NCBI RefSeq assembly: GCF_003418935.1
Contig: NZ_QVMT01000013.1
Span: 87,301 to 151,300 of the forward strand
Direction: 5' to 3'
Length of the DNA stretch: 64,000 bases
Source: Emticicia sp. C21
GTDB lineage: Bacteria; Bacteroidota; Bacteroidia; Cytophagales; Spirosomataceae
Below the pieces are notes generated by a model that worked only from the letters and a program-made list of their open reading frames with translations, searched no databases and was not told the DNA's origin. Numbering within the stretch: the first letter of the stretch is position 1; every line of letters starts with the position of its first letter. This document shows positions 52,813 through 62,104 of the stretch, piece after piece. The position numbers were made by a program, and so were the translations under genes.

Positions 52813-54936
52813 ATGAAACATGAGCATGACCATAAACATCAGCACGAGCATCCACCGGGTGTTAATACCGATGCGAATCACGTACATACGTATGATGAGC
52901 AGGGAAGAATGACTTGTTGTTCTTTGGAAGAAAAGATTTACACACAAGCAAACGCTAAGGATTTGTTAATTCCAAAAGAGAGTTCGAAAAACACGCATAA
53001 CCATCATGGACATGATCATACTCATGATGGAGAACATGACCATGAGCACGATCATAATCATGACCACAGTGGCGCTGTAGGCTTGAAGCAGTACTTACCT
53101 GCGATTTTTAGTCTCATAATGTTATTGATAGGGATTACTCTCGACAATTTTATTGAAAACAGCTTTTTTAAAGATTACTTCCGATTGGGTTGGTATGTAG
53201 TTGCCTACTATCCCGTCGGCTTTCCGGTAATGCAGGAGGCATGGGAGGCTATTACCCGGAAAGAGTTTTTTACTGAGTTTACCTTGATGGTATTAGCAAC
53301 GATTGGTGCTTTTGCCATTGGTGAATACCCCGAAGGTGTGGCAGTTATGTTATTCTATGCTGTTGGAGAGTTATTCCAAAGTGCCGCTGTTAATAGAGCC
53401 AAAAACAATATAAAAGCCTTGCTTGATATTCGTCCGGCATCTGCCAATGTATCTAGGAATAATACCTACCAGGAAGTAAAACCTGAAAATGTGCAGATAG
53501 GCGAAACAATTCAGATTAAAGCAGGTGAGAAAGTCCCTCTGGATGGAGAAATGCTCACTGAAAGTAGTAGTTTCAATACCTCAGCTTTGACTGGTGAGAG
53601 CAAACCTAAAACGATTAAAAAAGGTGAGCAGGTGTTGGCAGGGATGCTCAATTTAGACAAAGTAATTGAGTTAAAGGTAAGTAAAAAATTTGCTGACAGC
53701 TCATTAGCCCGTATTCTCGATATGGTACAGAATGCCACAACCAGAAAAGCTAAAACCGAGTTATTAATTCGGAAATTTGCCAGAATCTATACCCCTATCG
53801 TATTTTTTCTGGCGTTGGCAGTTGTTCTGACACCTGCACTTATTGTAGAAAATTATATATTCAGCCAGTGGCTGTACAGGGGTTTAATTTTTCTTGTTAT
53901 CTCCTGCCCTTGTGCTTTGGTTATTTCTATTCCCCTGGGGTATTTTGGTGGTATCGGGGCTGCGTCACGTAACGGTATTTTGTTTAAAGGCTCCAATTAT
54001 CTTGACCTGATGACTAAGGTAAATACAGTTGTGATGGATAAAACAGGTACTTTGACTAAAGGTGTATTTAAGGTGCAGAAAATTGCGAGCCCAATAATTA
54101 ACAAAGAAGAATTTATTCAAATTGTTGCGGCTTTAGAGAGTAAATCTACCCACCCGATTGCCAAAGCCATTGCTGAGCAGGCGTCGATTAGCTCTAAACT
54201 TAGAGTATCTGAGGTTGAAGAAATTTCAGGGCATGGTTTGAAAGGCATAGTTGACGGCAAAGAGGTGCTGGTGGGTAATCTTAAATTACTACAAAAGTTT
54301 AAGATAAGCTATGATAAAACCGTGGAAGAGATTGTAGAGACTATTGTGGTAGTTTCAATTGATGGCAAGTATGCAGGCTATATCATTATTGCCGATGAAA
54401 TAAAAGAAGATGCCATCGAAGCTATTAAAGAAATGCATAAGAATGGTATCAATCAGACAGTAATGCTAAGCGGTGATAAAAATTCTATTACGCAAAAGGT
54501 AGCCAAGTCTATTGGTATTGATACAGCTTATGGAGATTTATTACCAGAGCATAAAGTACAGAAAGTGGAAGAATTACGGAAAGATACTTCTAAAGTAACG
54601 GCATTTGTTGGTGATGGAATTAACGATGCACCTGTATTAGCACTAAGTGATGTTGGTATAGCTATGGGTGCAATGGGCAGTGATGCCGCCATTGAAACAG
54701 CCGATGTGGTGATTCAAACTGACCAGCCATCAAAAATTGCTGTTGCTATCAAGATTGGTAAAGCCACAAAGAATATTGTTATTCAGAACATTGTATTGGC
54801 ATTTGCCGTAAAAATAATTGTACTGGTATTAGGCGCCGGAGGATTAGCAACCATGTGGGAAGCAGTATTTGCTGATGTTGGTGTAGCTCTTCTGGCTATT
54901 CTAAATGCCGTCAGAATCCAGAGAATGACGTTTTAA
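52813..54936 (+). CDS. heavy-metal translocating P-type ATPase (Zn/Cd/Pb type) with His-rich N-terminus
   Basis: The 707-residue inner-membrane pump has the P1B signatures: Cys365-Pro-Cys367 in the sixth helix region, phosphorylated Asp409 in DKTGTLTKG, THP in the nucleotide domain (STHPIAKAIAE) and GDGINDAPVL. The CPC motif with these transmembrane features points to Zn2+/Cd2+/Pb2+ export. The usual N-terminal HMA fold with CxxC is absent; instead there are two histidine-rich stretches (about residues 3-14 and 62-87) and an MTCCS motif, likely metal buffers. It forms an operon with the TonB receptor and probably the DUF6660-type gene. A terminator follows. Confidence 0.94.
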   Translation: MKHEHDHKHQHEHPPGVNTDANHVHTYDEQGRMTCCSLEEKIYTQANAKDLLIPKESSKNTHNHHGHDHTHDGEHDHEHDHNHDHSGAVGLKQYLPAIFSLIMLLIGITLDNFIENSFFKDYFRLGWYVVAYYPVGFPVMQEAWEAITRKEFFTEFTLMVLATIGAFAIGEYPEGVAVMLFYAVGELFQSAAVNRAKNNIKALLDIRPASANVSRNNTYQEVKPENVQIGETIQIKAGEKVPLDGEMLTESSSFNTSALTGESKPKTIKKGEQVLAGMLNLDKVIELKVSKKFADSSLARILDMVQNATTRKAKTELLIRKFARIYTPIVFFLALAVVLTPALIVENYIFSQWLYRGLIFLVISCPCALVISIPLGYFGGIGAASRNGILFKGSNYLDLMTKVNTVVMDKTGTLTKGVFKVQKIASPIINKEEFIQIVAALESKSTHPIAKAIAEQASISSKLRVSEVEEISGHGLKGIVDGKEVLVGNLKLLQKFKISYDKTVEEIVETIVVVSIDGKYAGYIIIADEIKEDAIEAIKEMHKNGINQTVMLSGDKNSITQKVAKSIGIDTAYGDLLPEHKVQKVEELRKDTSKVTAFVGDGINDAPVLALSDVGIAMGAMGSDAAIETADVVIQTDQPSKIAVAIKIGKATKNIVIQNIVLAFAVKIIVLVLGAGGLATMWEAVFADVGVALLAILNAVRIQRMTF

Positions 54937-54956
54937 ACAATATTCAAATAATTTTT

Positions 54957-54990
54957 AAAGAGGTAGTTCAGTTTTGGATTACCTCTTTCT
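54957..54990 (+). terminator. rho-independent terminator of the metal operon
   Basis: AAAGAGGTA (54957-54965) and TACCTCTTT (54980-54988) form a perfect 9-base stem with a 14-base loop and a short T-rich tail, 20 bases after the ATPase stop. Confidence 0.8.
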
Positions 54991-55125
54991 CGTTTATATA
55001 ACCCAAGCTTGTGTCTGATACGGATAATTGACCTTGAAAATATACTGCCTCAAAAGTTAAAATTTAAGCTTAAAAATTGTAAATTTAGCTTCCTTATTAG
55101 CACTCAACCTACAAAATAAATAACC

Positions 55126-56265
55126 ATGAACGATACCCTTTCAAGACAAAAGTTCCTGCAATACACAGCCTCGGCAGGAGCTGCCCTCCTACTCTCTTCT
55201 TTAGAGGGGTTTGCCAATGAAATAGTCGATAAAAAATTAAAAGTTGCCATAATTGGCTGTGGGAGTGTCAGTAATCGGTATTTACCTCAACTACTGTCTT
55301 CTCCATTAATTGAAGTTGTGAGTCTATGCGATATAAAACCAGAGAGAGCTATTGAGCAAAACAAACAATATAAAGTCAATGCTAAAACCTATGCAAATTT
55401 AGATGAAATGCTGGCAGGTGTGCCATTTGATATGATGGTAACATTGACAGATATGCAGGTGCATGGTGATTTGAATAAAAAAGCATTATTGGCAGGAAAG
55501 CATGTATGGAGTGAGAAACCGATGGCTAATACATATGCTGAAGGAAAAGCATTACTTGAATTGGCTAAACGCAAAAAGTTAAGAATATGGGGAGCTCCTG
55601 CCGTAGTTAATAGTCCTCAGTTTGCTTTTATGAGCAAGACTATTCAGGAGGGGAAATTGGGAAGAATAGCCTCCGCTCATGGACAATATGGCCATACAGG
55701 CCCCACCTGGAGTGCTTTCTTTTATGAAAAAGGTGGTGGAAGTATGCCAGATTTAGGAGTTTATAATATGGCAACATTGACAGGGTTACTTGGCCCTGCT
55801 AAAAGTGTAATGGCCATGACGAGTATTGTAAATCCGGAACGAACTGTGGACGACAAGGGTAAAATAAAAGTAGAAGCTGAAGATAATGCACATGTCTTGC
55901 TAGAGCATGACAAAGGAATAATCTCACATGTGATGTGTGGTTTTAATTATTTCGACCCACACGGACATGAAGCAGGTGCGCAAAGCCTGCATTCGATTCA
56001 GATTTTTGGAGACTATGGTAATATGCGTTTGATTGGTTATGACTGGGAAACCAATGGCGTGATACTGGATACTTCCTGGACAGAGCCTCCTGTATTAACC
56101 TCTACCGATAAGGGAGGTTATGAATGGCAGGAAGGAGCCAGAGTGGTTGGAGAAAGCCTTATCAAAGGAATTGAACCACGCATCAATGTAGAACACGCCT
56201 TGCACGTATTAGAAATCATTGAAGCCGCCCGAAAATCTTCGGCTAACGGGATGAAAATAAGCTAA
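55126..56265 (+). CDS. Gfo/Idh/MocA-type oxidoreductase, exported by signal peptide
   Basis: The 379-residue protein has an N-terminal signal (SRQKFLQYTASAGAALLLSS) that resembles a Tat signal but carries RQ in place of RR. The Rossmann part has the nucleotide motif IIGCGSVSNRYLPQL, and the conserved EKP of the family is WSEKPMANTYAEGKAL (residues about 126-130). The C-terminal alpha/beta domain follows. Such enzymes oxidise or reduce sugars or inositols with NAD(P); exported members in Bacteroidota may hydrolyse or oxidise sugar substituents. No sugar operon adjoins it, so substrate is unknown. Confidence 0.9.
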   Translation: MNDTLSRQKFLQYTASAGAALLLSSLEGFANEIVDKKLKVAIIGCGSVSNRYLPQLLSSPLIEVVSLCDIKPERAIEQNKQYKVNAKTYANLDEMLAGVPFDMMVTLTDMQVHGDLNKKALLAGKHVWSEKPMANTYAEGKALLELAKRKKLRIWGAPAVVNSPQFAFMSKTIQEGKLGRIASAHGQYGHTGPTWSAFFYEKGGGSMPDLGVYNMATLTGLLGPAKSVMAMTSIVNPERTVDDKGKIKVEAEDNAHVLLEHDKGIISHVMCGFNYFDPHGHEAGAQSLHSIQIFGDYGNMRLIGYDWETNGVILDTSWTEPPVLTSTDKGGYEWQEGARVVGESLIKGIEPRINVEHALHVLEIIEAARKSSANGMKIS

Positions 56266-56530
56266 CCAGTACTTTTAAATGGCCAATAGTGTGAATAGTT
56301 GATGAATGTTTGAGTTAGTGATTGAGTGATTAGTTTTGAATTTTGATTTATTCAATTGATCTGATTTCATTGATTCTATTTTACTCAAAGATTCCCTTTG
56401 CCAATTATTAATAAATATCGGTTTAATGATAATTTAAGATTAATCAGTCAATAACACATTCACTCAATCACGAAATCTTTCAATCACTCAATATTTCCCT
56501 CCATATATAGTTAATTATCAGAAAGTGAAT
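56266..56530. repeat. TGAGTGATT repeat region, about 265 bases
   Basis: The gap holds direct copies on the left (GATGAATGTTTGAG, TTAGTGATTGAGTGATTAG at 56315-56333) and inverted copies on the right (TAATCAGTCAAT, CATTCACTCAATCACG, TTTCAATCACTCAATAT at about 56450-56494). ATTGAGTGATT (56321-56331) and AATCACTCAAT (56482-56492) are a perfect 11-base inverted pair about 150 bases apart. It is the largest copy of the family in the window and has no coding content. A -7-like TACTTTTG at 56531-56538 just after it probably drives the next gene. Confidence 0.6.
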
Positions 56531-56558
56531 TACTTTTGGATAAAAATGTTCTTGCTTT

Positions 56559-59500
56559 ATGAAACACATACTTTTGATTATATTTTCATTCTTTTCACTT
56601 ACAGCTTTTGCACAAAGTTTATCAGAAGAACAGCTCCAAAAATACCTTAATGCACTACAAAAAGAGGAGATTATTTCGGAGTTTGGTAAAGATGGATTTC
56701 TAAAAGCTGTCTCTAAAGATAATGCAGCCATCAAGCAACGTCTCTCAGGAATACCGTTTGCAGGTTTAAATAAAATCCCCGATTCACTTTTTAAGTCAAG
56801 AGCAGCTATTTTGGGCTTTGTAGGCATTTTTGAAGTGATGCGTAATGTTGGCTCTGCAGCTGATGAATTAGTACAACTTCGGGAAATGTCAGAAAAGATA
56901 TTGGGTGAAAGTATGTATTTCAAGCCCGATATTGAGGGAGAAATTAATGCTAAAAATCCGCTTTCTTTTCTAGGCTTAGAGCAAAATCTTAAACCATCAA
57001 AGGAAAACTACCAGTTACTTGCTGATAAACTCAGGGCGATTCAATTAATCGATAAAAATGTTTACGATGAATTACTGAAATGGCTTGAAAAAGATCGCAT
57101 CAAACTGATCAATGATTTTGGCTTCTTTATTTATGCGGCTAAGCAAACGTGGTTTTATGATAATTATGCTTCTCAGAAAAATATTCAGTTTAAGTTTATA
57201 GACAGTCTGCAAACTGCAAAGATGCTATCTAAAGAAAAGGCAGACTTACTTAAGCAATCGTATAAACCCTATGAATTAAAAAGTAAAATAGATATTATTT
57301 CATTATGCAATAATGTAGTAGTAATTCCAAAAGAGCAAGGAAATTTTACACGTGAAGAAATCTATGAGAATCTTTTTAATGAAGTAAAAACCAAACTTCT
57401 CCCTGAATTTGCATTCTCAGATTTTTCGGTAAAAGAACTCGTTAAGAGTGATAATGAATTATCTTTTGATAGTCCAATGGGTTTGCCTTTCAGAAACCCA
57501 ATGGATAAGGATAAAAAGTCCTACCGTTTACAATACTCTGTTAAGGGGCTTAACTATGCACAGAAAGCAGATACTGATTTTTCGTGGTTTAAAACTTTAC
57601 AAAAAAGTATTCCTCCTGATGTGTATGTAGACACCAATATTATTAAATCTTATGCCATTCTCTTTTCTCCGTTAATAGGCATTAATTCCAAAGATTTTCA
57701 GTCAATCAATGATTACCTTATAGACACAAAGTCGGATAAAAGATTAATTATTGTTGCCAATGAGATTAATCCTCTACTGCCTGTAAGAGATGCCCGTAAA
57801 GCCCTGATATTGGTAGATAGTACTCAGAGTTTAGTTTTTAAAACTAAAATACAGGATAATGCCTTTTTAGCGAATTTGCTTGGCTCAGAGAAAAGTGACT
57901 TTTCTGACAAGTTCAGTAGAGAAAAATTAACTGCAATTATTAAAGATTTTCAGGATAACGATATTTTACAAGTTGATACAAAAGAATCTATTGATAAGGC
58001 TATCGTTGATTTCAGATTTGAATCAGGTAATAGAAACAATGTTAAGAGAAGCCTATTACTTAGTTTTCCTGATATAATTGCGAAAGTCAATTTCACTCCT
58101 AAAACTGAAACTGAAAAAATAAATTCTTTTAAATCATTTATTGCCGAATTAGCTCGTGTTTCTCATAATCAGTTTAAACCCGAAAAAGTTACTGATAATT
58201 TTGAGACCGAAATCGTTAAAAGCAATGAAAAAGATAGAAATCTGGTTATGAGTTTCAGAGTTAAGGATAAAAAATATGAATACAAGCAAGAAATACCTAG
58301 AATAGACAAAGAGTTGCTTGTAGCACAAAAGGGGATGAAAGCAAACAGTTATCTGAATTTCGATAATGTCAGCCTGAATGAATATCAACTCATTGAATTG
58401 ATTAATGCTGCTTTAGAAGAAAACAAAATTGATGGCACGTATTATAAAATTAATGGAAATATCGGCACTTTTACTTTGAACAATCAAAGTAACTATATTT
58501 TTCTGACTAAGAAACAATACGATTATATTGATAAAAACTATAGTGAGGTATTTAATGAACCGGTTGCTGAAAATGCCTATCATTCTTATCAAGAACAAAT
58601 AGCAGCTTTCAGTACAGAAGACTTTGCAAATGCTTTGCAGAGAGAAAATATGCTTACGGAGGAAGCTAAGAAAACGCTTGATTTGAAAAAAAGCAAAGAG
58701 CCATCTGATGTTTTGAAAGCGAGTGGGCGGGCAGTATTGATTGATTTAAATGAACTGGTCGGTAAAAACAATACAGAAATCTATAGTTATATTTTGAATA
58801 AATTTGGCTCAAAATTATTACCTGATACCAAGTTTGGAGAAATCAATTATAAAAAGACCTCTAAGGATTCAGACTCGACCGAGTATAATGAATATATTCT
58901 CTCATTAAAAATCAATGGTAAAGCTTACGAACAAAGCCTGTATGTTTCTCTTTCTCAATTAGTTAAGAACGCCATTGATTCGCTTAAAAATGAAAAATCC
59001 CAATATTTCCCGGGCATTGGAGAAAATCAGTTTAAGGTTATTAATGATTATCTGACAGACATCTCTTCTCCGCATAGGTTAGTGATTGTTTGTGATTACA
59101 GAAGCCCAATACTTTCGTTTGTATTATTTGATAGCACTCAGGCCAATCTTGTGGCAGAAACACTCCCGAACAATTATGTTGATTTTAGTATGTATAATCG
59201 TGAGTTCAGTCGGGATAGTTTACAAAATACTCTTTTTGAATTTGGGAGAGTGGGATTGATTGAGCCAATGAATGATTCACAAAAAGAAACATTTATTTTG
59301 AAATTCCGCCGTCTTCAGGGCTCCGGAAAATCTTTATTGGAGGCACTTCCTAAAGTAATAGTGAAAAGCAATATGTGGGAGTTGGATAATTATAAAGATG
59401 TGTATAAATCAATGATTGATTCTCTGAAAACTATTTCAAAAGGGCATTTTAACCCAATAAAGGTAGAGGACAATTTTCAGAAAATGCTCAAAAAAGGAGA

Positions 59501-59867
59501 AAGCTCTGACCGTACTTTTAAGTTTAGCTTCGAACTGAACAATAAAAAATATAGTGAAAGTCAGTTTATTAAGGGTGTTCCTAAAACTAAAAGCAAAGAT
59601 TTGCAATCAGACTATGATTATTTTGAGTTTGATACAGCTAAACTGATTGAATTGGTCAATAAGGCATTGACTGAACAAAATTCTGATTATGCTTTTTACG
59701 AATTATCGGGTAGCGATGATGATGAAGATTTATCAGGCCCACAATTCATTTTTTTGTCAGCCAAACAGTACCGTTGGATAAAAAACAAATATCCTGATAT
59801 TTTTGAGAATGAGGAAGATACCCGCATGTATGATTCCGATAAAATTGAAGATAAAAACAAGAATTAG
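56559..59867 (+). CDS. exported 1102-residue protein with internal duplication, function unknown
   Basis: The signal peptide ends AFAQ (about residue 19). The rest is rich in charged residues and shows no known enzyme motif. It consists of two diverged halves. In the first, residues about 382-400 read INDYLIDTKSDKRLIIVANE and about 645-660 read YIFLTKKQYDYIDKNYSEVF; the second half repeats these as INDYLTDISSPHRLVIVCDY (about 827) and FIFLSAKQYRWIKNKYPDIF (about 1063). Blocks LIELINAALEENKIDGTYY and LIELVNKALTEQNSDYAFY align too. The unit is about 420-445 residues. A perfect -7-like TACTTTTG lies 20 bases before the ATG. Probably periplasmic; I do not recognise the family. Confidence 0.85.
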   Translation: MKHILLIIFSFFSLTAFAQSLSEEQLQKYLNALQKEEIISEFGKDGFLKAVSKDNAAIKQRLSGIPFAGLNKIPDSLFKSRAAILGFVGIFEVMRNVGSAADELVQLREMSEKILGESMYFKPDIEGEINAKNPLSFLGLEQNLKPSKENYQLLADKLRAIQLIDKNVYDELLKWLEKDRIKLINDFGFFIYAAKQTWFYDNYASQKNIQFKFIDSLQTAKMLSKEKADLLKQSYKPYELKSKIDIISLCNNVVVIPKEQGNFTREEIYENLFNEVKTKLLPEFAFSDFSVKELVKSDNELSFDSPMGLPFRNPMDKDKKSYRLQYSVKGLNYAQKADTDFSWFKTLQKSIPPDVYVDTNIIKSYAILFSPLIGINSKDFQSINDYLIDTKSDKRLIIVANEINPLLPVRDARKALILVDSTQSLVFKTKIQDNAFLANLLGSEKSDFSDKFSREKLTAIIKDFQDNDILQVDTKESIDKAIVDFRFESGNRNNVKRSLLLSFPDIIAKVNFTPKTETEKINSFKSFIAELARVSHNQFKPEKVTDNFETEIVKSNEKDRNLVMSFRVKDKKYEYKQEIPRIDKELLVAQKGMKANSYLNFDNVSLNEYQLIELINAALEENKIDGTYYKINGNIGTFTLNNQSNYIFLTKKQYDYIDKNYSEVFNEPVAENAYHSYQEQIAAFSTEDFANALQRENMLTEEAKKTLDLKKSKEPSDVLKASGRAVLIDLNELVGKNNTEIYSYILNKFGSKLLPDTKFGEINYKKTSKDSDSTEYNEYILSLKINGKAYEQSLYVSLSQLVKNAIDSLKNEKSQYFPGIGENQFKVINDYLTDISSPHRLVIVCDYRSPILSFVLFDSTQANLVAETLPNNYVDFSMYNREFSRDSLQNTLFEFGRVGLIEPMNDSQKETFILKFRRLQGSGKSLLEALPKVIVKSNMWELDNYKDVYKSMIDSLKTISKGHFNPIKVEDNFQKMLKKGESSDRTFKFSFELNNKKYSESQFIKGVPKTKSKDLQSDYDYFEFDTAKLIELVNKALTEQNSDYAFYELSGSDDDEDLSGPQFIFLSAKQYRWIKNKYPDIFENEEDTRMYDSDKIEDKNKN

Positions 59868-59921
59868 CAAATAGTTGACTGCTATCTATTCCCTTATAAA
59901 ACCTAACACTTACTACGACCT

Positions 59922-62048
59922 ATGAAAAAAAGCATTTATACTGCCCTGCTATCGCTCGGTATTTTTTTGATTGGCACGGCTCTTCAAAAAAGCTATCAGC
60001 CGGATAATGAAAATTACACCGAATGGAATGAATATTTAGGCGGTCCAGATCGAAATCATTACTCTACTTTAGACCAGATTAAGCCCGAAAACGTTCAGAA
60101 TCTGAAAGTTGCCTGGACTTACTCTACACCTGATTCAGGGCAAATGCAGGTGAATCCTATTATTGTAAATGGTGTGCTTTACGGGGTAACTGCAACGGTA
60201 CAAGCATTTGCTTTAGATGCTGCCACAGGTAAGGAAATCTGGCGCTTTGGTGATAAGCTGAAAAGTTTTGCAAGTACAAGTCGCGGAGTGGCTTATTGGA
60301 CTGATGGAACTGATAAACGAATTTTGCATACTATCGGTGAATATTTATATGCCATTGATGCCACAACCGGTAAAGCAATTGCTTCTTTTGGAGATAATGG
60401 ACGAGTTGACCTACATACAGGCTTACCTGAAATAGCCCAAAAGAAATTTATCATTTCGAATACTCCGGGGACAATCTTTGAAGATCTGATAGTAATGCCT
60501 GTGCGTCTCTCAGAGGGTGCAGATGCAGCTCCTGGAGATATAAGAGCATTTAATGTAAAAACAGGGAAATTAGCCTGGACATTCCACACCATCCCCTATC
60601 CAGATGAGCCCGGCTATAATACCTGGCCTAAAGAAGCCTATAAAAATACAGAAGTGGGTGCCGCTAACAACTGGGCAGGGATGTCTGTTGATAGAAAACG
60701 GGGCATTATCTATGTACCGACGGGGTCTGCAGGATACGACTTTTATGGTGGCAAAAGATCTGGCAAAAACTTATATGCCAATTGCCTTTTAGCCTTGAAT
60801 GCAAAAACAGGTAAATTATTATGGCATTTTCAGACAACACATCATGATATGTGGGACAGAGATTTGCCGGCTCCACCAAACCTGATTACCGTAAAACACA
60901 ATGGCAAAATGGTTGATGCAGTGGCGCAAACCAGTAAGCAGGGATACATTTATTTGTTTAATAGAGTAACAGGCAAACCATTGTTTCCGATTCAGGAGAT
61001 TCCTGCGCCTAAATCAGATTTACCTGGGGAAGTTTCGTGGCCTACTCAACCTGTTCCAACTAAACCTGCCCCATTTGCCCGTCAGGCTCATCTGTTGACT
61101 GAGAATGATATAAGCCCTTATGCTGAAGACCGAGACTCTTTACTAATAAAATTTAAAACCTATAAGCGCAACAGATTTGCAGCACCGAGTAAAGAAGGAA
61201 CAGTTATTCTACCGGGCTTTGATGGGGGTGCTGAGTGGGGAGGTGCTGCCGCTGACCCTAAAGAGGGTATTTTGTATGTAAATAGCAACGAGATGGCCTG
61301 GATATTGACCATGAAGCCTACTCCTAAACAAGATGCCTTAGCCGGATTAAGCACAGGTGAGCGAATCTATGCTACTTCTTGCGTTACTTGCCATGGTGTA
61401 GATAGAAAAGGGAATACAAAAAGCGGGTATCCTTCCTTAATAGATATTGAGAAACGTCGTGATAAGGTTTTTGTTACTCAGATTATCACTAATGGCAAAG
61501 GCATGATGCCGGGCTTCACCACACTTAGTGCTTCAGAAAAACAAGCAGTTGTTGCCTTTTTGTTTGGGGAAGAGAAGAAAGAAGTAAGTGCTACTAACAA
61601 TAGTGGCTTTAAAAACCCTTATTTACCTTTTGTGAGTACAGGTTATAATAAATTTCTGGATAATAAAGGCTTACCGGCCATTTCACCTCCTTGGGGAACG
61701 TTAAATGCAATTGATTTGAATACAGGTGAATATCTGTGGAAAATTCCTTTTGGCGAATATGAATCTTTAAAACAAAAGGGTATTCCGACAACAGGTTCTG
61801 AAAATTATGGAGGCCCGGTTGTAACAGCCAATGGTCTATTATTTATTGCAGCCACCAAAGATGAAAAATTCAGGGTGTTTAATAAAAAAACGGGGGCTTT
61901 ACTTTGGGAAACTAAACTTCCGGCAGCAGCTTTTGCTACCCCGGCGACTTATCAGGTGAATGGGAAGCAATACATAGTACTGGCTTGCGGAGGAACTAAG
62001 CTAGGCGCTAAAAAAGGGAATCAATATGTAGCATTTGCCTTGCCTTAG
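59922..62048 (+). CDS. PQQ-dependent dehydrogenase with inserted cytochrome c domain
   Basis: The 708-residue protein has an N-terminal signal or anchor (about 1-22). The eight-bladed quinoprotein propeller begins NEYLGGPDRNHYSTLDQI and shows blade repeats such as FALDAATGKEIWRF and FNVKTGKLAWTFH. A cytochrome c domain is inserted near residues 475-555 with the heme site Cys487-VT-Cys490-His491 and a likely axial Met in GMMPGF. It would oxidise a sugar or alcohol in the periplasm and pass electrons through its own heme. PQQ synthesis genes are not in the window. A bidirectional terminator follows. Confidence 0.9.
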   Translation: MKKSIYTALLSLGIFLIGTALQKSYQPDNENYTEWNEYLGGPDRNHYSTLDQIKPENVQNLKVAWTYSTPDSGQMQVNPIIVNGVLYGVTATVQAFALDAATGKEIWRFGDKLKSFASTSRGVAYWTDGTDKRILHTIGEYLYAIDATTGKAIASFGDNGRVDLHTGLPEIAQKKFIISNTPGTIFEDLIVMPVRLSEGADAAPGDIRAFNVKTGKLAWTFHTIPYPDEPGYNTWPKEAYKNTEVGAANNWAGMSVDRKRGIIYVPTGSAGYDFYGGKRSGKNLYANCLLALNAKTGKLLWHFQTTHHDMWDRDLPAPPNLITVKHNGKMVDAVAQTSKQGYIYLFNRVTGKPLFPIQEIPAPKSDLPGEVSWPTQPVPTKPAPFARQAHLLTENDISPYAEDRDSLLIKFKTYKRNRFAAPSKEGTVILPGFDGGAEWGGAAADPKEGILYVNSNEMAWILTMKPTPKQDALAGLSTGERIYATSCVTCHGVDRKGNTKSGYPSLIDIEKRRDKVFVTQIITNGKGMMPGFTTLSASEKQAVVAFLFGEEKKEVSATNNSGFKNPYLPFVSTGYNKFLDNKGLPAISPPWGTLNAIDLNTGEYLWKIPFGEYESLKQKGIPTTGSENYGGPVVTANGLLFIAATKDEKFRVFNKKTGALLWETKLPAAAFATPATYQVNGKQYIVLACGGTKLGAKKGNQYVAFALP

Positions 62049-62050
62049 AG

Positions 62051-62094
62051 CAAAAGCGAGCCTTTCTTTAGTTGAAAGGCTCGCTTTTGTTTAT
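62051..62094. terminator. strong bidirectional terminator
   Basis: CAAAAGCGAGCCTTTC (62051-62066) and GAAAGGCTCGCTTTTG (62074-62089) form a perfect 16-base stem with a 7-base loop. It stands between the convergent PQQ dehydrogenase and S74 protein genes. Confidence 0.92.
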
Positions 62095-62104
62095 ACTTAT
62101 CTTA

